From assembly GCA_033720855.1 (NCBI GenBank), contig JAWWBR010000049.1, forward strand, positions 1 through 23,009: a stretch of 23,009 bases of DNA. Reading direction: 5' to 3'. Each line of letters opens with the position of its first letter. Positions within the stretch are counted from its first letter, which is position 1. The translations under genes and the position numbers were made by a program. Origin of the DNA: SMXQ01 sp033720855 (lineage in GTDB: Bacteria > Pseudomonadota > Alphaproteobacteria > SMXQ01). Below are positions 6,682 to 14,430 of this stretch, piece by piece. Under the pieces are notes generated by a model. The model had not been told where the DNA came from. It made no database searches and saw only the letters and a list, made by a program, of their open reading frames with translations.

Positions 6682-8583
6682 TCAGGGTTCGTTCCGGCTG
6701 GGCAGCCGCCTCGCCCTGGCCAGCGCTTTCTCCATGATCTCAAGCAGCTCTTGGTTGCGGAAAGGCTTGGGGAGGAAGAGCGACCCCTCCACGGCGGCGT
6801 CCTCGCCTTGCAGGTTCCGCCGGGGAAAGCCGGAACAGAAAACCACGGCGACGCCGGGCATCGCCGCGCGCGCCGCACGGGCGACGTCCGAGCCGCCCGC
6901 CTCGCCCTCCATCACCACGTCCGTGAGCAACAGATCGTAGCGGTTTCCCCGATTGATCAGCTCTATGGCCTGATCGCCGTTTTCCGCCACATCCAGGTCG
7001 TACGCGGTGTCCTTGAGAACGTCCAGGATCGTCTCGCGCACCGTCTCGTCATCCTCCACGAAGAGAACCGAAACCTCATCTCCGACTGGTTCGGGCCCGT
7101 CCCCGTTGCGTTCGTTTCGAACGTCCGTCAAGGGTTGGTCGGTGGTCGGAAGATAGATGCGGATCGACGTGCCTTTGCCCACCTCCGAGTAGATCTTGAC
7201 GTCGCCCTGGGACTGCTTGACGAAGCCGTAGACCATGCTGAGGCCGAGACCGGTCCCCTGTCCCTCGGGCTTGGTGGTGAAGAAGGGATCGAAAGCCTGG
7301 CCAACGACGTCCTTGCCCATCCCCTCGCCGGTGTCGCTGACCGTCAGGCAGACATAGCGGCCGGGCGGAAGGTCGGCGACCTCTCCCTCGTAATCCCTGT
7401 CCAGGACAACCGATTTGGTAGCGAAGCTGAGGGTACCGCCGTCGGGCATGGCGTCGCGCGCGTTGATGGCGATATTGAGCAAAGCGACCTCGAGGGCGCT
7501 GGGATCGACCTCACAATGGGGGAGATCGCTGGCGAGATCGAAGGTGACCGAAATGTTCTCTCCCAACGCTTCATAGATCTGGCTCATGGCCTTAAGGGAC
7601 GTGTTGATATCGATCGCCCTGGGGCTCAGCGTCTGACGGCGGGAAAACGCGAGAAGCTGCTGGGTCAGGGACTGGCCACGAAACGCGGCCTGGGACGCCC
7701 GGCGTAGCCTGTCGAGGAATCGCCGGTCTCCCTTGAACCGCTTTTCCAGCAGTTCCAGATTGCCCGCGATGACCGTAAGCAGGTTGTTGAAATCATGGGC
7801 CACGCCCGCGGTGAGTTCGCCGACTGCTTCCATCTTCTGAGCCTGAACGAGCATTTCCTGCTGTGTCCGCGCCTCGGTCACGTCGCGGGCCTCCATGATG
7901 ATCTGGCCGATAGAGCCGTCGTTGAGCGGAATGGGCTTGAGGGAAAGGTCGATGACCGTGGTTTGCTCGCCGATGCCCGACACGACGAACTCATCCCGCG
8001 AAAATTCGCCGTTTGCCGCCCTGGCGACCTTTTCCTTCAGGCGGTCCTGCACTTCCGGGTCGTCTTGAAAGATCGGCAGCATCCAGATCGCCATGGATTC
8101 GATTTCGTTGGCGGTGATGCCGGCATAGTCCCTCAAGGTCTGATTCGCCTCGATCACGTTGCCGTCGACGTCCAGGGCGGCAACGAATTGGAACGTCCTG
8201 TTGAACAGGGCCCGGTAAAAGCTCTCTTCCTGACCCGGCTGCCAGATATCTCCTGGCGGTCTTGTCCGCAACTGGCGCAGGGCGTAGACGAGGACGGCGA
8301 CGATCCAAATGCCGGCAATGACAAATCCCAGGTTCATGACCGCGGCGGCGTCGTGGCCGACGGCGGGCTTCAAGAAAAAGGTCGAAACGGCCGCGATGGT
8401 CCCAAGGGTCGCCAACGCCAGTGCGGGCATGGCGCGCCGCCCAAGGAGAGCCAAAAGCACCACCCCGACATGGCCGAAACCGACGACGAAGGGGTGCGGC
8501 AGGAAATGATCGGCGATCGCCACGAGAACGATCAATACCGTGCCGAGGACGAGGAGGATGGTATCGTGATGCTTGTAAGCCAA
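6682..8583 (-). CDS. Membrane-bound hybrid histidine kinase (PAS, HisKA, HATPase, receiver)
   Basis: This sensor kinase of about 633 residues has several N-terminal hydrophobic segments (about 8-27, 37-48, 53-72 and 81-104), a PAS domain (about 120-240), and a HisKA domain with the phospho-acceptor His near 263 in GVAHDFNNLL. A catalytic ATPase domain follows, with an N-box near 370-376, DTGEGMG and GTGLGLS, and then a C-terminal receiver with phosphoacceptor Asp near 555 (LLLTDVVM) and Lys in FLPKPF. It should autophosphorylate and pass phosphate to its own receiver. The start is a TTG: the one at 8583 is preceded by GGAGAGG, whereas the TTG at 8595 overlaps that sequence and lacks a Shine-Dalgarno. 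No dedicated output protein is adjacent other than the ECF sigma factor downstream. The kinase is not of the HWE type usual for PhyR phosphorylation. Confidence 0.92.
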   Translation of the reverse strand: MAYKHHDTILLVLGTVLIVLVAIADHFLPHPFVVGFGHVGVVLLALLGRRAMPALALATLGTIAAVSTFFLKPAVGHDAAAVMNLGFVIAGIWIVAVLVYALRQLRTRPPGDIWQPGQEESFYRALFNRTFQFVAALDVDGNVIEANQTLRDYAGITANEIESMAIWMLPIFQDDPEVQDRLKEKVARAANGEFSRDEFVVSGIGEQTTVIDLSLKPIPLNDGSIGQIIMEARDVTEARTQQEMLVQAQKMEAVGELTAGVAHDFNNLLTVIAGNLELLEKRFKGDRRFLDRLRRASQAAFRGQSLTQQLLAFSRRQTLSPRAIDINTSLKAMSQIYEALGENISVTFDLASDLPHCEVDPSALEVALLNIAINARDAMPDGGTLSFATKSVVLDRDYEGEVADLPPGRYVCLTVSDTGEGMGKDVVGQAFDPFFTTKPEGQGTGLGLSMVYGFVKQSQGDVKIYSEVGKGTSIRIYLPTTDQPLTDVRNERNGDGPEPVGDEVSVLFVEDDETVRETILDVLKDTAYDLDVAENGDQAIELINRGNRYDLLLTDVVMEGEAGGSDVARAARAAMPGVAVVFCSGFPRRNLQGEDAAVEGSLFLPKPFRNQELLEIMEKALARARRLPSRNEP

Positions 8584-8997
8584 GCGCCTCTCCAAAACCG
8601 TGACCCGAACCCCGGCGTCGGCGCCCCAACCGTGCCGACCGCCCCCGTACCGGTCACCCCGGCCCGGGGCCGCACATGGAGGGCGCCGTGATGCCGGGCG
8701 CCGCAGCCGTGGTCACGGCCACCATAACGGCGATTCCAGAAAAAGTAAGTCACCTCCGGGCCGCCGTTGTCCGGTTCCGCGGCGAGCGGGCGGGATACGG
8801 CGGCGTCGCCTGTCCCTCCCCTGGGGCGGGGCCAAGGAGCAAAAAAACGGCCGGCTCAAGGCCGGCCGTGGGGGCGGGCGACAGGCGACGCCTATCATGG
8901 ATGAGGGGGGCGGACGCGCACTCGTCGGCCGCCCGAGCTTGCCGAGGCCTAGCAGCGCGTTTTCCTTTGGCGCTTTGGTTCGCCCGGCCGCGGGCCG
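8584..8997. other. Intergenic gap between degP and the hybrid kinase
   Basis: This roughly 410-bp gap between two minus-strand genes contains the degP terminator at 8841-8869. The kinase promoter should also be here, but no convincing sigma-70 or GGAAC-CGTT promoter was seen on the minus strand. Open frames across it have no recognisable domains and look like chance GC-rich frames. Confidence 0.6.
8841..8869 (-). terminator. Intrinsic terminator of degP
   Basis: On the minus strand a perfect 9-bp stem (ACGGCCGGC / GCCGGCCGT, 5-base loop, 8847-8869) is followed directly by seven T residues. It lies about 130 bp beyond the degP stop codon and points the right way. It is the clearest rho-independent terminator in the window. 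Confidence 0.88.
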
Positions 8998-10485
8998 TCA
9001 TGCTTGGAGCGCAACGAAGAGATAGTCGCCGCCGCGGTTGATCCGCAACAAGATCGGTTTGCCGCCGAACCGTGAGGCGCTGGCGAGCGCCTTGGCGGCT
9101 TGCGCGGCGGACGAAACTTTCTCTTTGCCGACGCTGACGATGACGTCGCCGGGGCGAATCCCCTCCTCCGCCGCCGGGCTGCCGCGGCGGACGTCGGTAA
9201 CCAAGGCCCCGGTCACCTTGCCTTTCAGGCCCAATTTTTCCCGAGCCCGTGGCGAAACGTCGGACAGAGCCATGCCGAATGCCCGGCCCTTGGCCTCAGG
9301 CCTCCCCGCGGGCTCGGCAGCCGCCACATTCCCGCCGTCGGGCTTTCGTCCCACCGTCACTTGGAGAACCTTGTCGGCGCCGTCCCTCAGGACCTTCACC
9401 GGAACCTCCGTGCCGATGGGCGTATTGGCCACCATGCGCGGCAGGTCCCGCATCTTGCCGATCCTGCGGCCGCCGAAACTCCGGATAATGTCGCCCGCTT
9501 GCACTCCCGCCTTCGCCGCAGGCGATCCCTCGTTGACGCTGGCCACCAACACCCCATCGGTATCCTTGAGATCCAGGGCCTTGGCGACACCATCGGTCAC
9601 GGGCTGAATTTGTACGCCGAGCCAGCCGCGCTCGACCCGGCCGCTCTCCCGCAACTGGGCGATGATGGGCTCGGCCGTCGATGCCGGGATGGCAAATCCG
9701 ATGCCGATATTGCCGCCTGACGGTGAAAGGATGACGGTGTTCACGCCGATCACCTTGCCGCGACGGTCGAAGAGCGGACCGCCGGAATTCCCGCTGTTGA
9801 TCGGTGCATCGGTCTGCAGGAAATCGTCATAGGGGCCGGCCTGGATATCCCGGGACCGCGCCGAGAGAACGCCGACGGAGACGCTTCCCCCCAGGCCGAA
9901 GGGATTGCCGATGGCGATGACCCAGTCGCCCACCTTGGTTCGGTCGGGATCGCCCCACTCAACATGGGGAAGCGGGCCCGCGGCCTCGATCTTCAACAGG
10001 GCGAGGTCGGTCGCGGGATCGCTGCCGATGAGTTTGGCATCGATCGTCCTGTCGTCCTGCAGAACGACCTGGATTTCGCTGGCCTTGTCGACGACATGGG
10101 CGTTCGTCACCACGTGTCCCTCGGCCGAGATGATGAAGCCGGATCCAAGCGCCCTCGCCTTGCGGGTCTCCCCCTCGGGCATCCGGTTACCGAAGAAGTC
10201 CTTGAGGAACTCATCCAGGCGCGAGCCCTCGGGAAGGTTGAGCCCCGGGGCGGTGGACGTGGGAATCTCCTGGGTGGTGGCGATGTTCACGACGGCCGGC
10301 ATCTGCGCCGAGACGACGTCGGAAAACCCCTTGGGAGGCGCATCCTGAGCGCGCGACGCATTGCCCGTCCAGGTCACGCCGACAACGGCCACCATGGCCG
10401 CGAAGACGAGGCCGCGCGCGGGGCGGCGCCTGGTCCGGCCAGGCCCTCGGAACATCGAGAGGGCAAAGGAATGTCCGCATGTCAT
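8998..10485 (-). CDS. degP: DegP/HtrA-type periplasmic serine protease
   Basis: This 495-residue Do-like protease and chaperone degrades or refolds damaged envelope proteins in the periplasm. A signal segment spans about residues 25-46, with likely cleavage after NASRA. The trypsin-like domain carries the triad H130 (TNAHVV), D160 (DPATDLALLK) and S234 (GNSGGPL). Two PDZ domains follow, at about 285-375 and 400-490, the second lying after a Gly/Ala/Pro linker. The ATG at 10485 is supported by TAGGAG seven bases upstream; M11 is an alternative with weaker support. A perfect hairpin plus T run ends the unit at about 8.84 kb. Upstream, a GGAAC-N16-TGTT element points toward the gene, suggesting general stress control. 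It is divergent from the usp operon across a 360-bp region. Confidence 0.95.
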   Translation of the reverse strand: MTCGHSFALSMFRGPGRTRRRPARGLVFAAMVAVVGVTWTGNASRAQDAPPKGFSDVVSAQMPAVVNIATTQEIPTSTAPGLNLPEGSRLDEFLKDFFGNRMPEGETRKARALGSGFIISAEGHVVTNAHVVDKASEIQVVLQDDRTIDAKLIGSDPATDLALLKIEAAGPLPHVEWGDPDRTKVGDWVIAIGNPFGLGGSVSVGVLSARSRDIQAGPYDDFLQTDAPINSGNSGGPLFDRRGKVIGVNTVILSPSGGNIGIGFAIPASTAEPIIAQLRESGRVERGWLGVQIQPVTDGVAKALDLKDTDGVLVASVNEGSPAAKAGVQAGDIIRSFGGRRIGKMRDLPRMVANTPIGTEVPVKVLRDGADKVLQVTVGRKPDGGNVAAAEPAGRPEAKGRAFGMALSDVSPRAREKLGLKGKVTGALVTDVRRGSPAAEEGIRPGDVIVSVGKEKVSSAAQAAKALASASRFGGKPILLRINRGGDYLFVALQA

Positions 10486-10589
10486 GTTCTTTCTCCTACC
10501 CGTTCAACGAAGGCGGCGCCGCACCGGCCCGGTTGGCCGTATTTGGCCCGCGCGCCTTCATCCAATTCGGGACGTCCCGGGCTCGGACC

Positions 10590-10601
10590 CGGAACGTTCC
10601 G
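10590..10601. promoter_or_regulatory. Palindrome in the degP leader
   Basis: CGGAACGTTCCG is a perfect 12-bp palindrome just downstream of the proposed degP promoter. It could be an operator, but no regulator can be named, and it may be chance in GC-rich DNA. Confidence 0.3.
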
Positions 10602-10614
10602 TTCCTGAATTAAA

Positions 10615-10639
10615 AACACCGGACGCGGGATTGGGTTCC
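10615..10639 (-). promoter_or_regulatory. Possible EcfG-type promoter of degP
   Basis: On the minus strand GGAAC (10635-10639) is followed after 16 bases by TGTT (10615-10618). One base of the CGTT consensus differs. It lies about 130 bp upstream of the degP start and faces it. Confidence 0.45.
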
Positions 10640-10773
10640 AACCGCGGGTCGCCCACGCCGGTCGGGGCGAAGATTGGAGGCTTGGCGCGGCGGACCGACC
10701 GGTTCGGTTGGGGGTCGCGTTCCGGGGCCGGGGCGCGGCCGCCGCCCAGCGCGGCGAAAACGCGCTGGAAAAC

Positions 10774-10798
10774 GGAACCTGGGGCGGCGCACGACGTT
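10774..10798 (+). promoter_or_regulatory. EcfG-type promoter of the usp operon
   Basis: GGAAC at 10774-10778 and CGTT at 10795-10798 are separated by exactly 16 bases, 47 bp before the usp start codon. It is the third exact match to the EcfG consensus in this block and the only promoter candidate seen for the four plus-strand genes that follow. Confidence 0.72.
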
Positions 10799-10845
10799 TA
10801 TCCAGGAGAAGTTCGTTTACGAGGACGGAGAACCGGGAGAAGCCC

Positions 10846-11688
10846 ATGACGTTCAAGACAATTCTTGTCGAAGTCGATTCCAGTCGGGACGCTGAAAAGA
10901 CCGTCACCGCCGCCGCTTCTCTCGCGAAACGGTTCAAGGCGACGCTCCACGGGTTCCACGTGATGCCGGATATCGCGGCCACCGCCGTCGGGCCGGCGGG
11001 CGACATGGTCAGCCCGCGCCTGGTCGAGGATATGGAGCGGGATACCGAGGCGCGGGCCGAGGCCGCGGAAAAGCTGTTCCGCTCCGTCGCGGGCGATCTC
11101 GCAGGGACGGATGGATGGCACCTCGTCGGCGGCATGGGGAGCGCCGTCGAGACGGCGCCGACAAAGGTGGCCCATTACGCCGATCTCGTCGTCATCGGCG
11201 GTCCGGAGTCCGACACGGACACGGTGCCGCGGGTCATATCGCCACAGGACTTCGTCGTCGACTGCGGACGGCCTTTGCTGTTCAATCCCGAAGCCGCCGC
11301 CGAGGGCGCGATCGGCACCCGAATCGTCGTCGCCTGGACCGAAACCGCGGAAGCGGCCCGGGCAACCTTCGATTCCCTGCCTTTCCTCGAAACCGCGGAG
11401 ACGGTCACCGTCGTGACGGTCGCCGAGGAAGACCCCGATGGCCCGACGCCGAGGGAGAAGGTCGCGACGGTCCTCGAAGCGCATGGGGTAAAGGCCGCGG
11501 TGGATTCCGTTCCTCCGCGCAAGGGCAAGTCCACCAGCGAAACCCTGTTCGACTACGCCGAGGAAGCGAAAGCCGACCTCCTGGTCGCCGGCGCCTACAG
11601 CCATACACGCCTGCGCGAAGGCCTGTTCGGCGGCGTGACGAAGAGCATCTTCGAATCCGCGCCCTTACCGGTGCTCCTTTCCCACTGA
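10846..11688 (+). CDS. Universal stress protein, tandem UspA domains
   Basis: This cytoplasmic protein of 280 residues is built from two UspA folds, about 1-145 and 150-280. Domain 1 opens with FKTILVEVDSS and contains ADLVVIGG. Domain 2 begins with TRIVVAWTET and ends with the UspA signature region GAYSHTRLREGLFGGVTKSI, where the second Gly of the usual G-x2-G nucleotide motif is Ser. Domain 1 has no recognisable version of that motif. UspA proteins promote survival under starvation and oxidative stress; a biochemical activity cannot be assigned. The ATG at 10846 is chosen because GGGAGA lies just upstream and the protein then starts at the first beta strand. A longer in-frame extension from 10708 would include the promoter. 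The next gene follows after 28 bp. Confidence 0.93.
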   Translation: MTFKTILVEVDSSRDAEKTVTAAASLAKRFKATLHGFHVMPDIAATAVGPAGDMVSPRLVEDMERDTEARAEAAEKLFRSVAGDLAGTDGWHLVGGMGSAVETAPTKVAHYADLVVIGGPESDTDTVPRVISPQDFVVDCGRPLLFNPEAAAEGAIGTRIVVAWTETAEAARATFDSLPFLETAETVTVVTVAEEDPDGPTPREKVATVLEAHGVKAAVDSVPPRKGKSTSETLFDYAEEAKADLLVAGAYSHTRLREGLFGGVTKSIFESAPLPVLLSH

Positions 11689-11716
11689 CCGCGAGAGGAG
11701 CCTCAAGGAGCCGTTC

Positions 11717-12013
11717 ATGAGAACCGTTGTAACGATCGCCTTTTTTGCATTGATCCTGGTGCCATCGGCCCACGGGCAGGAGCCGGCGCCTGGGACCAAC
11801 GCCCCCGATCCCCGCGGCGGAACCGCCGGACCGTTGCCGAAGGCCCCGGTCGAGCAGTTCGCGCCGTGCACGGGCATTATTGACCTGAAGCGCCGCGCGG
11901 CATGCATTCAGAAACAAACCACGCGGGGCAACCCGGCGACGAAAAGCGCCACCGAAAAGGGAACTACCGCGACACCGGACGGGCGCAGGAAAACGCAGGG
12001 AAGCGCGCAATGA
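11717..12013 (+). CDS. Small secreted protein of unknown function, two cysteines
   Basis: This 98-residue protein is not recognised as a known family. It has a clear signal peptide (MRTVVTIAFFALILVPSAHG, cleavage likely after residue 20), then a Pro/Gly-rich stretch, a short core with two cysteines (C51 and C63, 11 residues apart), and a basic Thr/Lys-rich tail. The cysteines could form one disulfide in the periplasm. AAGGAG sits six bases before the ATG at 11717, so translation is well supported. It lies 28 bp after the usp gene and 70 bp before the pyruvate oxidase gene, suggesting it belongs to the same stress-induced transcript. Function is unknown. Confidence 0.72.
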   Translation: MRTVVTIAFFALILVPSAHGQEPAPGTNAPDPRGGTAGPLPKAPVEQFAPCTGIIDLKRRAACIQKQTTRGNPATKSATEKGTTATPDGRRKTQGSAQ

Positions 12014-12083
12014 GGCGCCCCGCTTCGACACGATGTCGTCCCGGCGGGCAACCGAAATCCGAGAGATGCAAGGGAGTCCGCGC

Positions 12084-13751
12084 ATGACAGTTTCTGATCT
12101 TCTGCTCAAGGTGCTTCATTCGTTTGGCGTCAGGCACGTTTTCGGTATCCCTGGAGACGCCATCAATGACGTCACCGATGCGCTCCGACGCCAAGACAAG
12201 ATCGATTTCGTTCAGGTGCGTCACGAGGAGGCCGGCGCCTTCGCGGCCTCGGCCCAGGCGAAGCTCACCGGCCGTCTCGCTGCCTGCCTTGGCACCGCGG
12301 GCCCCGGTGGCGTCCATCTGCTGAATGGCCTCTACGATGCCAAGATGGACCATACACCGGTGATCGCAATCACCGGCCAGGTGGCAACGTCCGAGCTCGG
12401 CACCTCTCAACACCAGGAGGTCAATCTGGAGCGTCTGTTCACCGATGTCGCGGTGTACAGCCGGACGGTGACGACCGCGGAGCAACTGCCGAATGTGTTC
12501 GTCGAGGCATGCTCTGCGGCCATCGCCCATCGCGGCGTGGCCCATGTGTCTATTCCCACCGACGTTTCCGGAAACCGCCTTTCCGGGGATGGCCCGTTCA
12601 CCTGGGCACAGCCGGCTGAGGGCGAAATCACCCCCGCCGCCGAAGATTTGCACAAGGCCGTCACCCTCATCGATAACGCGGAGAAGATCGTCATCCTCGC
12701 CGGAATCGGCTGTGCCGAGGCGCGCGTGGAGATGCTCGCACTGGCCCAGAGGATCGGCGCACCGATCGTGCGCAGCCTGAGGGCCAAAGAGGTGATCGAC
12801 GACGATCACCCGATGTGTGTGGGCGGTCTCGGCATGCTGGGCGGGCCGCCGGCGAGCAAGGCCATGGAGGATTGCGACCTGCTCATCATGGCGGGCACGG
12901 ATTTTCCCTACCAGGATTTCTATCCCGCCGGAACGGATGCGATCCAGATCGACAGCGTGCCGACCCAGATCGGCAAACGCTATCCCGTGACGGTCGGCCT
13001 CGCCGGCCATGCCGGACCGGTCTTGTCGGCGCTCGCCGAAGCGGTCGAGGAAAAACCGAAGCGGGATTTCCTCAAACGAATGCAGACACAGATGGAGGAT
13101 TGGCGCGAGGACCAGGCGAGCGCCGAAACCTCAAACGCGACGCCCATCCATCCCGCTCGAATCATGCGGGAACTTTCCGGCGCCGCCCCCGATGACGCGG
13201 TCTTCGTTTGCGACACCGGGACCGTCAATGCCTGGACCGCGCGGCACCTGCACATCAAGCGAGGTCAACGCTTCACGCTCTCAGGCGGCTTGGCCTCCAT
13301 GGCTTTCGCCCTGCCTGGCGCCATCGGTGCCCAGCTGGCGTATCCGGAGAGGGCGGTGTTCGCGCTGTGCGGCGACGGGGGGTTTTCCATGTTGATGGCC
13401 GACTTCGTGACCGCCGTACGCAACCGACTGCCGATCACCGTGATCATCCTCAATAACCGCAAGCTCGCCTTCATCTCCCTGGAGCAGAAGGCCAAAGGAC
13501 TGCCGGATCACGCGACCGACCTCCTCAACCCGGACTTCGCCGCCTTCGCCGAGGCGTGCGGCGGCCTGGGACTTCGGGTCGATCGGCCCGAAGGCATCCG
13601 TGAGGCGCTCGATATCGCCGCGGTCAGCGAGAAACCCGCCATCATCGACATCGCCGTCGACCCCGAGGCCCTGATCGTGCCGCCCAGAATTTCCGCCAGA
13701 GAGGCCATGAACTTCGGGTTGGCCAAGATCCGCGAGAAGCTGGCGAACTGA
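12084..13751 (+). CDS. poxB: Thiamine diphosphate-dependent pyruvate oxidase / pyruvate dehydrogenase (quinone)
   Basis: This 555-residue protein has the three-domain layout of the ThDP/FAD pyruvate oxidase group: a Pyr domain with catalytic Glu in VRHEEAGAFAA (about 46-56), a central FAD/cofactor domain (about 190-340), and a PP domain with the GDGGFSML ... ILNN magnesium-ThDP motif (430-458). Such enzymes decarboxylate pyruvate to acetate and pass electrons to quinones or oxygen, typically in stationary phase or stress. The ATG at 12084 is preferred because AAGGGAG lies about 8 bases upstream; an in-frame ATG at 12033 has no such site. The E. coli PoxB membrane-binding tail is not evident, since the protein ends soon after the PP domain. 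Acetolactate synthase or oxalyl-CoA decarboxylase are less likely relatives. It sits inside the usp cluster. Confidence 0.85.
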   Translation: MTVSDLLLKVLHSFGVRHVFGIPGDAINDVTDALRRQDKIDFVQVRHEEAGAFAASAQAKLTGRLAACLGTAGPGGVHLLNGLYDAKMDHTPVIAITGQVATSELGTSQHQEVNLERLFTDVAVYSRTVTTAEQLPNVFVEACSAAIAHRGVAHVSIPTDVSGNRLSGDGPFTWAQPAEGEITPAAEDLHKAVTLIDNAEKIVILAGIGCAEARVEMLALAQRIGAPIVRSLRAKEVIDDDHPMCVGGLGMLGGPPASKAMEDCDLLIMAGTDFPYQDFYPAGTDAIQIDSVPTQIGKRYPVTVGLAGHAGPVLSALAEAVEEKPKRDFLKRMQTQMEDWREDQASAETSNATPIHPARIMRELSGAAPDDAVFVCDTGTVNAWTARHLHIKRGQRFTLSGGLASMAFALPGAIGAQLAYPERAVFALCGDGGFSMLMADFVTAVRNRLPITVIILNNRKLAFISLEQKAKGLPDHATDLLNPDFAAFAEACGGLGLRVDRPEGIREALDIAAVSEKPAIIDIAVDPEALIVPPRISAREAMNFGLAKIREKLAN

Positions 13752-13812
13752 TCCGGCGCCCCATCAGGATTCGAAGTTATTGATCCCACTTCTAAGAGCG
13801 AGGAGGAGAGTC

Positions 13813-14385
13813 ATGACGACCCCAAGCACCGCCAAACAGCCCACAGACGAAACCGTTCGCCAGGTCGTTGCGACCTTCTTCGACGCGGAATCCCTGGAAC
13901 AAGCGGTTGACGCGCTAAAGGCCGCCGGCTTCGGCTCCGAAGAAATCAGCGCCGTCGCCGGCGCGCAAGCGGTCAAGCAATCTCTTGCCGGGCATTACAT
14001 GGAGCCCGGTGAAAGCAAGGATGAACCGGGAGCGCCGAAAACGGCGTTCGTCGGGCGCGAGTCCGTGGGCGACGCCGTGCACGGAATCCTCGGCGCCTTC
14101 TTTTTCACCGGCGCCACCCTCGCCGCCGGGGGTCTGGTCGCCACCGCCGGCGCGCTGGCCTCGCCCGTCATCGCCGCCATCGCCGGGGCCGCGGCGGTCG
14201 GAGGCATCGGTGCGGTAACGGCCGCACAGATCGACAAGAGCGAAGCCGAACGCCTGCAAGAAGAGATCGACCGCGGCCATTTGCTGTTGTTCGTCCGCAT
14301 CGGCGATTCGCAACAGGAAAGGGAGGTGCTCGGGATTCTCAAGGGGCATGAGGGGTTCGAGCCTCACGTCATCGAAGTTAGCTGA
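13813..14385 (+). CDS. Glycine-zipper stress protein, YflT-like N-terminus
   Basis: This 190-residue protein has an N-terminal alpha/beta segment (ESLEQAVDALKAAGFGSEEISAVAG, about 26-50) resembling the general stress protein 17M/YflT-type domain. A Gly/Ala-rich hydrophobic stretch (about 90-138) follows, which can form two packed helices in a glycine-zipper manner, and then a charged helix and a C-terminal domain. It is probably membrane-associated. The family is linked to general stress responses but has no known reaction. The ATG at 13813 follows a strong AGGAGGAGAG. It is the last gene of the usp cluster, 61 bp after the oxidase gene, and the last gene before the tRNA fragment. Confidence 0.82.
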   Translation: MTTPSTAKQPTDETVRQVVATFFDAESLEQAVDALKAAGFGSEEISAVAGAQAVKQSLAGHYMEPGESKDEPGAPKTAFVGRESVGDAVHGILGAFFFTGATLAAGGLVATAGALASPVIAAIAGAAAVGGIGAVTAAQIDKSEAERLQEEIDRGHLLLFVRIGDSQQEREVLGILKGHEGFEPHVIEVS

Positions 14386-14415
14386 ACGAAACAGGATCGC
14401 GCGCTGCGCTGGGTG

Positions 14416-14429
14416 ATTTTGGCCAAAAT
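14416..14429. repeat. 14-bp palindrome next to the tRNA fragment
   Basis: ATTTTGGCCAAAAT is a perfect palindrome ending two bases before the first tRNA-matching base. Its AT-rich arms stand out in GC-rich surroundings. It could be a recombination or protein-binding site of an integrated element. Confidence 0.5.
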
Positions 14430-14430
14430 G

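Noticed and set aside
8600..9041. Plus-strand open frames in the gap between the kinase and degP genes
   Set aside because: Arg/Pro/Ala-rich translations without motifs that run across the degP terminator; most likely chance frames in GC-rich DNA.
10708..10845. N-terminal extension of the universal stress protein
   Set aside because: The extension would contain the GGAAC-CGTT promoter, has Arg/Ala-rich low-complexity translation, and the ATG at 10846 has its own ribosome binding site.
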